Shown here in pieces: positions 16,595 to 24,200 of a DNA stretch of 64,000 nt (within the stretch, counting starts at the first letter, position 1; the number at the start of each line of letters is the position of its first letter). The position numbers and the translations under genes were made by a program. Origin of the DNA: Caulobacter sp. UNC358MFTsu5.1 (GTDB taxonomy: Bacteria; Pseudomonadota; Alphaproteobacteria; Caulobacterales; Caulobacteraceae); the NCBI RefSeq assembly GCF_000712075.1, contig NZ_JONW01000010.1, positions 124,092 through 188,091 on the forward strand, in the 5' to 3' direction. The notes under the pieces were generated by a model, which saw only the letters and a program-made list of their open reading frames with translations, had not been told where the DNA came from and made no database searches.

Positions 16595-19075
16595 CTAGAA
16601 CGCCGTCGACAGGGTCACGAAGACCTGCCGGGGCGGGATCGGATAGGTGTTGTAGGTGTTGGTCGGCTGGCCGACGACGACCTCCAGGTCGCCCTTCTCG
16701 TCGGCCAGGTTGGTCACGTTCAGGCTGATCTTCGGGCTCTTGAACACCGAGCCCGCCGGGGTCTGGAAGGTGTAGGAGGCCTGCAGGCCCAGCAGGAAGT
16801 AGCTGTCGACGCTGAGGTCGTTCGTATAGGTCGCGAAGCGCTTGCCGACATAGTCGCCGACCAGCTGGGCGTCGAACGATCCGAAGTGGGCGCTAGCCAC
16901 GAACTTGTTCAGCCACTCGGGCGAATTGGGCACCGACTTGCCGGCCGTGGGCACCATGACCGGCTTGGTCGGGTCCGGATTGGTCACCGTCTGGCCGGCC
17001 GTGTTGACGTAGCTGCGCGTGGCGTAGTCGTCCTGGTACTTCGAACGGTTGTAGGACACCGCGTCGTAGAACGAGAAGTGCGAGCCGAAGTTGAAGGTGG
17101 CGGCGATGTCGACGCCGTCGGTCTTGACGCTGCCCACGTTCGACAGGATCGCCGCCCCGGCCACCAGCGACGAGATCACCGGCGTGGCGCTGGTCTGCAG
17201 CAGGCGGTTGGAGAAGTCGACGTGGTAGACGCTGGCCTGGGCCTGGAAGCCGGTGATCGGGCCGCTCGACAGCTCGTGATGGGTGCGCAGGCCCAGTTCG
17301 TAGGTCCAGGCGGTCTCGGGCTTGGCGGTCTGCTTGAACAGGTCGAACGCCGCCTGGCTGCCCAGGCTCCAGGGCGACAGGCCGCCCGCGCCGTAGGTCA
17401 CGAACTGGCGCAGGTTCTTCTGGATGTTGAAGAACACCTGCTCGTTTTCGGTGGCGTCCCAGATCGCGCCCACCTGCGGCAGGAACCATTCCTTGGTGTC
17501 GATCTCGCCGCTGGGCAGCAGGGTCGGGTTGGTGTTGCCCGGGGCGTTCTTCTGCTGGATCGGCACCGTGCCTTCGGCGAACTGCAGGCTGGACTTCACG
17601 CCGTACTGCAGCAGCAGGTCGGGGCGGATCCGCCATTGGTCCTGCACGTGCAGCTGGACGACGTCGTTGTCGATCTGGCTGGCGTACTGGGTGAAGTTCT
17701 TGTTGGTCGGGATGTCGTACGGCGTCAGGTCGGTCGAGGACGCGGCGAAGGGGTACCAGGCGCGCTGGGTCGACGACTTGTTGTGCTCGTACCAGACGCC
17801 GGCCTGGATCTGGTGGTCGCCCAGGGTCCAGTCGGCGTTCGAGATGAAGCCGCCGCGATTGATCAGGTATTCGGTGGTGCGCACGGCGTAGCCGGTGCCG
17901 CCGAACACCGTCTTCAGGTCCTGGTTGGGATAGTAGACCGCGAACAGGGCGGGCAGGCCGGCCTGGTTGATCGGACCGGCGACCACGCCGCGGCCCTCGT
18001 CGTGGTGGAAATAGACCTGGTTCGACCAGGTGACGTTGTCGGCGATCTTGTAGTCGTACTTGACGTAGGCCAGCGCATCCATGCGCTGGGCGGCGCTGTG
18101 GTAGTTGCGGAAGTTGTTGCCCGCCGAGGCCGGGGGCGCGCCCGCGTTCGAGAGATAGGCCAGGGCCCCCTCATAGTCCGGATAGAGGAACGGCCGGGTG
18201 TAGGGCGTCGACTGGTCGCTGGCCGTGTGGAGGTTGGTGCCGACGTTGGGATGGACGATCGAGTCCTCGTTCGGCTCGACCTTCTTGGAGTAGTCGGCGA
18301 AGACGGTCAGCTTGCCGCGCTCGCCGTCGTGCACGAACTTGCCGTTGAACTGGTTGCCGCGCTGGTGGGCCTGGAAGTCCCAGGCGCGCTGGTCCTGGTG
18401 CAGGAACGAGACGTAGGCCGAATTGCCGCCGCCCAGGTCGCCGGTCTCCAGGCGCAGGTACATGCGGTTGGCCGCGTAGCTGCCCAGGGTCTGGTTGTAT
18501 TGGCCGCCGCGCTCGGCCAGCGGGTCGCGGGTGAAGGTCTCGATCGCGCCGCCCAGGTTGCTGGTCGAGGCCACGCCCAGGTCGCCGGCGCCCGAGGACA
18601 GGATCACGCGGCTGACGTTCTCGCTGATCACGGCGCGCTGGGGCGAAAGGCCGTTGTAGTTGCCGTACTGCTGGTCGCCCAGCGGCACGCCGTCCAGGGT
18701 GAAGCCCAACTGCTGGATGCTGAAGCCGTGCACGAACAGCGAGGTGTTCTGCTCGTTGTTCCCCCACGGATCGGCGGTCTGGTACGAGACGCCCGGCAGG
18801 GTCTGGATGGCGCCCAGCGGGTTGATGCCCGGCAGGATCTTCTGCATCTCGGTCGCGCCCAGCGTCACGGCCGAGCGGGTGGTCTTGGTCATGGTGACCA
18901 CCAGGCCCTCGACCGCCGCGTCGTCGGCGTCCGTGGGGGCGGCGGCGGGATCGGCGGGGGCGGCGACGGGCGAGGCGGCCGTGTCGGCCGGCGCGGCCAG
19001 GGCCGGGGCGGCGATCGTCAGGACGCTGAAGGCACAGGCCGCCAGCAGCGCTAGGCGGTGCGGTTTCACAGACAT
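16595..19075 (-). CDS. TonB-dependent outer-membrane receptor
   Basis: An 826-residue receptor. The signal peptide ends near residue 27 (APALA), followed by an Ala/Pro/Asp-rich linker and a plug domain from about 75 to 185 (LPGVSYQTAD, LDGVPLGDQQYGNYNGL, SNLGGAIETFTRDP). A 22-strand barrel then ends in the C-terminal Phe expected for BAM recognition (VTLSTAF). It moves a ligand across the outer membrane using TonB-ExbBD energy. The exported pectate lyase gene is 105 bp upstream on the same strand, which suggests uptake of pectin oligosaccharides (inference). A paralogue with the same plug motifs is at 48396. Confidence 0.93.
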   Translation of the reverse strand: MSVKPHRLALLAACAFSVLTIAAPALAAPADTAASPVAAPADPAAAPTDADDAAVEGLVVTMTKTTRSAVTLGATEMQKILPGINPLGAIQTLPGVSYQTADPWGNNEQNTSLFVHGFSIQQLGFTLDGVPLGDQQYGNYNGLSPQRAVISENVSRVILSSGAGDLGVASTSNLGGAIETFTRDPLAERGGQYNQTLGSYAANRMYLRLETGDLGGGNSAYVSFLHQDQRAWDFQAHQRGNQFNGKFVHDGERGKLTVFADYSKKVEPNEDSIVHPNVGTNLHTASDQSTPYTRPFLYPDYEGALAYLSNAGAPPASAGNNFRNYHSAAQRMDALAYVKYDYKIADNVTWSNQVYFHHDEGRGVVAGPINQAGLPALFAVYYPNQDLKTVFGGTGYAVRTTEYLINRGGFISNADWTLGDHQIQAGVWYEHNKSSTQRAWYPFAASSTDLTPYDIPTNKNFTQYASQIDNDVVQLHVQDQWRIRPDLLLQYGVKSSLQFAEGTVPIQQKNAPGNTNPTLLPSGEIDTKEWFLPQVGAIWDATENEQVFFNIQKNLRQFVTYGAGGLSPWSLGSQAAFDLFKQTAKPETAWTYELGLRTHHELSSGPITGFQAQASVYHVDFSNRLLQTSATPVISSLVAGAAILSNVGSVKTDGVDIAATFNFGSHFSFYDAVSYNRSKYQDDYATRSYVNTAGQTVTNPDPTKPVMVPTAGKSVPNSPEWLNKFVASAHFGSFDAQLVGDYVGKRFATYTNDLSVDSYFLLGLQASYTFQTPAGSVFKSPKISLNVTNLADEKGDLEVVVGQPTNTYNTYPIPPRQVFVTLSTAF

Positions 19076-19180
19076 GGAAGACCCCTCGGACTCCGCCCCC
19101 GACGGGCGGTGAGGTCCGGGGTGTTAGGGCAAGCCTGCGACGCTTCCGCGAGGGTTGAGCGAAGGGTTTGTGACGCCGCC

Positions 19181-20512
19181 TCAACCGGCCGGCGGATGGG
19201 CCTTTTTCCAGACGGCGTAAGCGTCCAGCGCCTTTTTTGGGCTGGTGTTGAACCAGGCGTAGCCATTTCGCCGCTCGAGCGTCAGCTCGTTGACGTCGTC
19301 GTGGATGGTCTTGTCGCGGTCGCCGAAGACCGGCTGGCCGGTGGCGGCGGCGTAGTAGCGGGCCCACAGCGGACCGGCGCCCGGCTTGGGCGTCAGGCGG
19401 CGGCCGCCCTCGGTGTCCTTGCCGCCGGTCCAGGCCTGGTCGTGCAGGGCGTGGGCGGCCAGGTAGTCGGCGCCGGCATGGACGGCCTTCACCAGGGTCG
19501 GCGAGGGATCGGGCAGGCTCATCAGATAGACCAGCAGGTCGGCGCTCTCCTCGGTCGACAGCTCGGCCGGCTCGAAGTTGCGGCCGGCGACGGGCTTCAG
19601 GGTCAGGGCGTCGTGCTGCTGGGCCCAGATCGTGCGCTTGCCGTCGACCGCCACCTGGGTGGCCAGGACGCAGGCCACCGCGCGCTCGGCGGCGGCGCCC
19701 GCATGCTTGCGCAGGTCTGCCGGCGCGAAGGCGTAGTCGCCCTGGCCCTTGGACACGTCGGTCAGCAGCGAGGCGGCCTCGGTGACGGCGTTGTCGTTAT
19801 AGGTGATGGCGTCGTGATAGCCGCCCTCCAGCGGCCAGACCTGGGGCCAGCCGCCGTTCGGAAACTGGGCGGCCAGCAGGTAGCGCGCGCCGCGCAGGAA
19901 GCTGGCGCGCCAGGCGTCGCCCTCCTTGCCGGGCGCCTGGCCGGCCACCCGGGCCAGGAAGCGCAGCTCGGTGATCGTCGCGTCGTTGTCCAGCGTGCCG
20001 ACATAGTTCCAGTGCGGGTCGCGCGGCGTGTCGAAGTCGCCGGCGGCCAGGTACTTGGAGACGTTGTCGGGGGCGTAGGGCTGGCCCGGCTGGCGCGGGG
20101 CGCCGGTGCGCGGCTGGTTCTTGCTCCAGCCGCCGGCCGGGGTCTGGAAGCTGACGATGACGTCGGCCACGTGGCGGGCCTCGGGCGTGGCGTACCAGGC
20201 CGCGTCGCGGTCCAGCGGCATGGCCCTGGGGCCGCCGGGGCCCTCCTCTGGCGGCGGGGGCGTCGGCTGGCCAGGCTTAAGCTCGGCGGCCAGGGCGGCG
20301 CGGTCGGCGCGCTCCTGCTGGTCCGAGCGGGCCAGATAGGCCCTCCAGGCGTCGCGATCCTTGGCGGGCAGGGCCTCGATGCGCGCGGCGCTGATAGCCT
20401 GGGCCGGAGTGTTGGTCCCCACGACGGCGGCCTGAGCGGCGCCGCACAGCAGCACGGCGCTCAGGGTCATTACGCTCAGGGGAAGGGCGGCGGGGAGGGG
20501 GCGGAAGGTCAT
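19181..20512 (-). CDS. Exported pectate lyase (PL10-like)
   Basis: A 443-residue secreted enzyme. A signal peptide spans about residues 1-28 (PLSVMTLSAVLLCGAAQA). A Pro-rich spacer is followed by an (alpha/alpha)-toroid-type catalytic domain with TPAGGWSKNQPRTGA, DNDATITELRFLARV and FPNGGWPQVWPLEGGYHDAITYND, the characteristic boxes of polysaccharide lyase family 10 pectate lyases. It cleaves polygalacturonate by beta-elimination. It precedes a TBDR, forming a small pectin-use unit. The ATG at 20512 is chosen because it directly begins the signal peptide. Confidence 0.9.
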   Translation of the reverse strand: MTFRPLPAALPLSVMTLSAVLLCGAAQAAVVGTNTPAQAISAARIEALPAKDRDAWRAYLARSDQQERADRAALAAELKPGQPTPPPPEEGPGGPRAMPLDRDAAWYATPEARHVADVIVSFQTPAGGWSKNQPRTGAPRQPGQPYAPDNVSKYLAAGDFDTPRDPHWNYVGTLDNDATITELRFLARVAGQAPGKEGDAWRASFLRGARYLLAAQFPNGGWPQVWPLEGGYHDAITYNDNAVTEAASLLTDVSKGQGDYAFAPADLRKHAGAAAERAVACVLATQVAVDGKRTIWAQQHDALTLKPVAGRNFEPAELSTEESADLLVYLMSLPDPSPTLVKAVHAGADYLAAHALHDQAWTGGKDTEGGRRLTPKPGAGPLWARYYAAATGQPVFGDRDKTIHDDVNELTLERRNGYAWFNTSPKKALDAYAVWKKAHPPAG

Positions 20513-20651
20513 GGGCGGTATCCGACGTTTCGGCCGCGTCGGCCGTCCGCGAAACGTCCGCCCAAAGCCTTTCGAGCGCACCCCATTTTTCGGGCTGGGT
20601 TTACGGGCCGGGGCGGAGCGGCTTTGATCCGGACCGCACGGGAGGGACGCG

Positions 20652-21167
20652 ATGGCGACGCCAGGGGCGGCGGAGATCATGGCCGACGATTTCGCCGATC
20701 CGCTGGTCGGCCGCATCGTCGCGTTCCTGCGCTGGATCGGCGTCCCGGTGGAGGTGGCGTCGCTGGACGGCGAGACCTTCCTGCCCGGCGTCGTCGTGGC
20801 GGCCGGGCGGCTGCGGGTCGATCCCGCGCGCCTGGCCTGGCCCGGCGACCTGCTGCACGAGGCCGGCCATGTCGCCGTCGGCGATCCGGCCCGGCCGGAC
20901 GACGGGGTCTCCGATGATCCCGGCGAGGAGATGGCGGCCATCGCCTGGTCCTACGCCGCGGCGCTGGAGATCGGCCTGTCCCCGGACGTCCTGTTCCACG
21001 CCGGCGGCTATCGCGGCGGGGCCAAGGCGCTGATCGAGAACTTCGCGGAGGGCGGCTATGTCGGCGTGCCGATGCTGGCCATGTGGGGCCTGACCCGCGA
21101 ACCCCACCGCGCCAAGGCGACGGGCGAGCGGCCCTATCCGCACATGCTGGCCTGGCGGCGGACCTAG
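20652..21167 (+). CDS. HEAGH-motif protein, putative zinc peptidase-like
   Basis: A 171-residue cytosolic protein I cannot assign to a named family. It has a clear HExxH zinc motif in DLLHEAGHVAVGD (about residues 73-85) and an acidic stretch DDPGEEMAAIAWSYAAALEIGL about 20 residues later, whose Glu pair could give the third ligand. This pattern resembles small M78/ImmA-like or DUF metalloproteases (inference). No signal peptide is present. It shares CTAG stop bases with the phosphatase-like gene, and lies divergent from pectate lyase. Confidence 0.8.
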   Translation: MATPGAAEIMADDFADPLVGRIVAFLRWIGVPVEVASLDGETFLPGVVVAAGRLRVDPARLAWPGDLLHEAGHVAVGDPARPDDGVSDDPGEEMAAIAWSYAAALEIGLSPDVLFHAGGYRGGAKALIENFAEGGYVGVPMLAMWGLTREPHRAKATGERPYPHMLAWRRT

Positions 21168-21484
21168 GGAAGATGCGGGGCGACCCGCGCCTTCAGCAGG
21201 GCCACCAGCGCCGGGTCCATGAACTCATAGTCGTCGGGGATGTTCAGGCAGATCACCCGGCCCTTGATGTGCCGCTTGAAGCGCTTGGACAGCTTGTTGC
21301 GATGAGCCCGCTCCATCACGAAGATGATGTCGGCCCATTCGACGAGTTCGCCGGTCAGGGGCTCCTCGGCGTCGTGATTGGTGCCCGCCGAGCTGGCCTC
21401 GACGCCCGGCCAGGTCGCGAACACCTGCTCGGCCGTGGGGCTGCGCAGCTTGTTCTGGCTGCAGACGAACAGGACCTTCTTCAC
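21164..21484 (-). CDS. Low-molecular-weight protein-tyrosine-phosphatase-like protein
   Basis: A 106-residue protein, shorter than typical LMW-PTPs (about 150). The N-terminus KVLFVCSQNKLRSPTAEQVF contains the CX5R phosphate-binding loop (Cys8-SQNKL-Arg14) followed by Ser-Pro-Thr as in arsenate reductase and LMW-PTP. The C-terminal general-acid region is the unusual NIPDDYEFMDPALVALL rather than DPY. It follows pleC by only 7 bp on the same strand and is probably co-transcribed with it. Substrate unknown. Confidence 0.85.
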   Translation of the reverse strand: MKKVLFVCSQNKLRSPTAEQVFATWPGVEASSAGTNHDAEEPLTGELVEWADIIFVMERAHRNKLSKRFKRHIKGRVICLNIPDDYEFMDPALVALLKARVAPHLP

Positions 21485-21491
21485 GCGGGGG

Positions 21492-24026
21492 TCAGGCCGC
21501 CGCGAAGTCGCGCAGGGACGACAGGCCGCTCTGGTTGATCGGCAGGACGAAGCTGACCGTGGTGCCTTCGCCGGGGGTGGAGGTCATTTCCAGCGCGCCG
21601 TCGTGCATCTCGACCAGCGACTTGGTCAGGGCCAGGCCCAGGCCGGTGCCCTGGGTGGTCTTGGAGTGCTGGCTCTCGACCTGCTCGAAGGGCTTGGCCA
21701 GGCGGGCCAGGTCCTCCGGCGCGATGCCGATTCCGGTGTCGGTGACCGAGACCTTCACGCGCTCGCCCAGCGGGTCGCGGCGCACCTCGGCGCGGACCGT
21801 GACGCGGCCGGCGCGGGGCGTGAACTTGATGGCGTTGGACAGCAGGTTCAGCAGCACCTGCTTGACCGCGCGGTAGTCGGCCTCGACCTCGGGCAGGGGC
21901 GGGAAGTCGATCTCCAGCTTCAGGCCGGCGGACTCGGCGCGGTTGCGCACCAGGCGCACGGCGTCCTCGGTGACGTCCTCGAGGTTCAGCGGCTCGAACT
22001 TCAGGTTCATCTTGCCGGCCTCGATCTTCGACATGTCCAGGATGTCGTTGATCAGGGCCAGCAGGTGCTGGCCGGAATTGTGGATGTCGAGGCTGTAGCC
22101 CTTGTAGCGCTGGTCGCCCAGCGGGCCGAACATCTCGTTCATCATGATCTCGGAGAAGCCGTTGATGGCGTTCAGCGGCGTGCGCAGCTCGTGGGACATG
22201 TTGGCCAGGAACTCGCTCTTGGCCTTGTTGGCGCCCTCGGCCTTGACCTTCTCCATCTCGTACTTGCGCGCCAGCTCGGCCAACTGCTCCTGGCTGCGCT
22301 CCAGGCCGGTGACGGCGTACTGCAGCTGCTCCTCGTTGAGGCGGCGGGCCTCTTCCTGGTTCTTGATGGCCGTGATGTCGGCGGCGGTCATCACCAGGCC
22401 GCCCTCGGCCGTGCGGCGCTCGCTGATCTGGATCCAGCGGCCGTCGTTCAGCTCGGCCTCGCGCACGCCCTTGGCCCCGTCGGGGGCGGGCTGGTCGTGC
22501 TTGATGGCCAGGGCCGCGAAGCGGTTGACCTCGTGGCGCGGCGCGCCCGGCTTCAGCAGCTTGGGCTCCAGGTTGAAGACGTTGCGGTAGTTGCGGTTGC
22601 ACATCAGCAGCCGGCCCTGGCGGTCCCAGAGCACGAAGGCCTCCGACACGCTCTCGATGGCGTCGCGCAGGCGGTTCTCGGCGGCCTGGGCGCGGGCCTG
22701 GGCCAGGCGCTCCTCGGTGACGTCCAGCGCCACGCCGATGATTCGCGAATAGCCGTCCTCGCCGGGCTTGCCGAAGCCCTGGCCGCGGGCGTCGATCCAG
22801 ATGGCGCGGCCGCCGTCGCGCGAGGGCACGCGGAACGACACGTCGAACGCGCCGTAGGTGGCGGCGTTGGCCAGGGCCTGGCGGACCTTGTCGCGGTGGT
22901 CGACCGAGACGCGGTCCAGCAGCTCCTGCCCCGGCACCACCCCGCCGCCGCCCCAGCCGAACATCGCGCCGGTCACGTCGGACATGAACACCTGGTCGCC
23001 GCTCAGCTCCCACTCCCAGATGCCGCAGCGGGCGGCCTCGACGGCCAGGCGGAAGCGCTGCTCGCTGTCGACGAACTCCTGCTGGGCGGTCTCGACCCGG
23101 CGGCTCTGCAGCATCAGCATCAGGGCCAGGGCGATGCCGACGGCCAGCGGGGCCAGCAGCGAGAAGGCCCCCTCCATGACCTGGCGGTCGATATTGGCCA
23201 CGGTGCGCGGCTTGGCGGCGGCGGCGGCCAGCAGGTCGCCCTGGGCCAGGGGCTGGATGGCGACGTCCAGGGCCTGGCCGTCGACCGCCTGGCCGCGCAG
23301 GGCCGCCGCGCCGTCGCCGACGTCGTCGATCGACAGCGAGAAGGCCTCGCGCAGGGTGCTCGCGCCCTGGATCGGACGGCCGCCCCCGGCCAGGATGCGG
23401 CCGTCGGACAGCATCAGGGCGGCGGCCGCGCCCTTGGCGGGTTCGGCGATCAGGCGGGTGGGGTCGCTGGAGGCGATGACGAAGCCGCGCCCGCCGGCGA
23501 CCGGCGTGGCCACGGCGACATAGAGGCGGCCGGCCGCGCCGCCGCCGATCCACAGGCTGCGGCCCGAGCCGCCAGCCGTGCGGGCCACGGTCTTCCAGTC
23601 CGCCGAGGCGTCGCGGCCCGCGACCGCCAGGACGTCGGCCGGACCGACCACGGCCACGGCCATGGCCTCGCCGCCGGCGGCGCGCAGGGCGGTCTCGGCC
23701 GCCTCGATCGGGTTGTTGGGGTCGCGCTGCAGCAGGTCGGCGGCGGCCGACAGGCCGGCGCGCTGGGCGGCGAGGTTGGTCTCGGCGGCGGCGGCCACCA
23801 GCTTGGCCTGGACGGCCAGGGTCGCGCCGCCGGGCGGGGCGTTGGCCTCGTCCTTCAGCCGGTTGACGCCGAAGGCGGTGTAGACCGCCAGCAGCAGCAG
23901 GGCGGCCAGGATGGCCAGGCGCACATAGGCCTGGGACGGCGACCGCGCGGCGCGGGAGCGGGCCGCGCCCGCCGCCGAAAGACCGGCCCCCGCCAGCCTC
24001 CCGGTTCTCGCCCCGCCACGCTCCAA
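21492..24026 (-). CDS. pleC: Polar sensor histidine kinase/phosphatase PleC
   Basis: An 844-residue membrane kinase. TM1 is at about 34-53 and TM2 at about 288-306, enclosing a periplasmic domain of roughly 230 residues. Two PAS domains follow (about 320-440 and 450-555), then HisKA with the H box NMSHELRTPLN (His612) and HATPase_c with NAIKF (N box), DTGIGI and GTGLGLAL. C. crescentus PleC is 842 residues with His610, so length and phosphosite agree. PleC dephosphorylates DivK in swarmer cells and later phosphorylates PleD (established). The ORF starts with TTG at 24026; no ATG lies near, so the exact start is uncertain. pepN follows upstream and a phosphatase-like gene downstream. Confidence 0.88.
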   Translation of the reverse strand: MERGGARTGRLAGAGLSAAGAARSRAARSPSQAYVRLAILAALLLLAVYTAFGVNRLKDEANAPPGGATLAVQAKLVAAAAETNLAAQRAGLSAAADLLQRDPNNPIEAAETALRAAGGEAMAVAVVGPADVLAVAGRDASADWKTVARTAGGSGRSLWIGGGAAGRLYVAVATPVAGGRGFVIASSDPTRLIAEPAKGAAAALMLSDGRILAGGGRPIQGASTLREAFSLSIDDVGDGAAALRGQAVDGQALDVAIQPLAQGDLLAAAAAKPRTVANIDRQVMEGAFSLLAPLAVGIALALMLMLQSRRVETAQQEFVDSEQRFRLAVEAARCGIWEWELSGDQVFMSDVTGAMFGWGGGGVVPGQELLDRVSVDHRDKVRQALANAATYGAFDVSFRVPSRDGGRAIWIDARGQGFGKPGEDGYSRIIGVALDVTEERLAQARAQAAENRLRDAIESVSEAFVLWDRQGRLLMCNRNYRNVFNLEPKLLKPGAPRHEVNRFAALAIKHDQPAPDGAKGVREAELNDGRWIQISERRTAEGGLVMTAADITAIKNQEEARRLNEEQLQYAVTGLERSQEQLAELARKYEMEKVKAEGANKAKSEFLANMSHELRTPLNAINGFSEIMMNEMFGPLGDQRYKGYSLDIHNSGQHLLALINDILDMSKIEAGKMNLKFEPLNLEDVTEDAVRLVRNRAESAGLKLEIDFPPLPEVEADYRAVKQVLLNLLSNAIKFTPRAGRVTVRAEVRRDPLGERVKVSVTDTGIGIAPEDLARLAKPFEQVESQHSKTTQGTGLGLALTKSLVEMHDGALEMTSTPGEGTTVSFVLPINQSGLSSLRDFAAA

Positions 24027-24200
24027 CGCCCAATGCTCCAGAAAGCCTCCGGCGAGTCACTTCGCCGACATGGTGAATCTACCGCAGGCGGAAGGGGCGC
24101 GTCACCGCCGAACCGTGGTTTTGACAAGGCATGAGCCCTTTAGTCGCAACCGGTCCGCCGGAGAATCGCCCCAGGCTCGCCGCAGCGGGACGCGAAGGCC

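Noticed and set aside
13483..16728. A 1081-codon plus-strand open frame
   Set aside because: It is a frame-shifted reading of the chemoreceptor continuing antisense over the GST, AHSA1 and ArsR genes. Its product is Arg/Gly/Pro-rich and shows no motif.
16577..19054. An 825-codon plus-strand open frame
   Set aside because: Antisense to a TonB-dependent receptor with signal peptide, plug motifs and C-terminal Phe.
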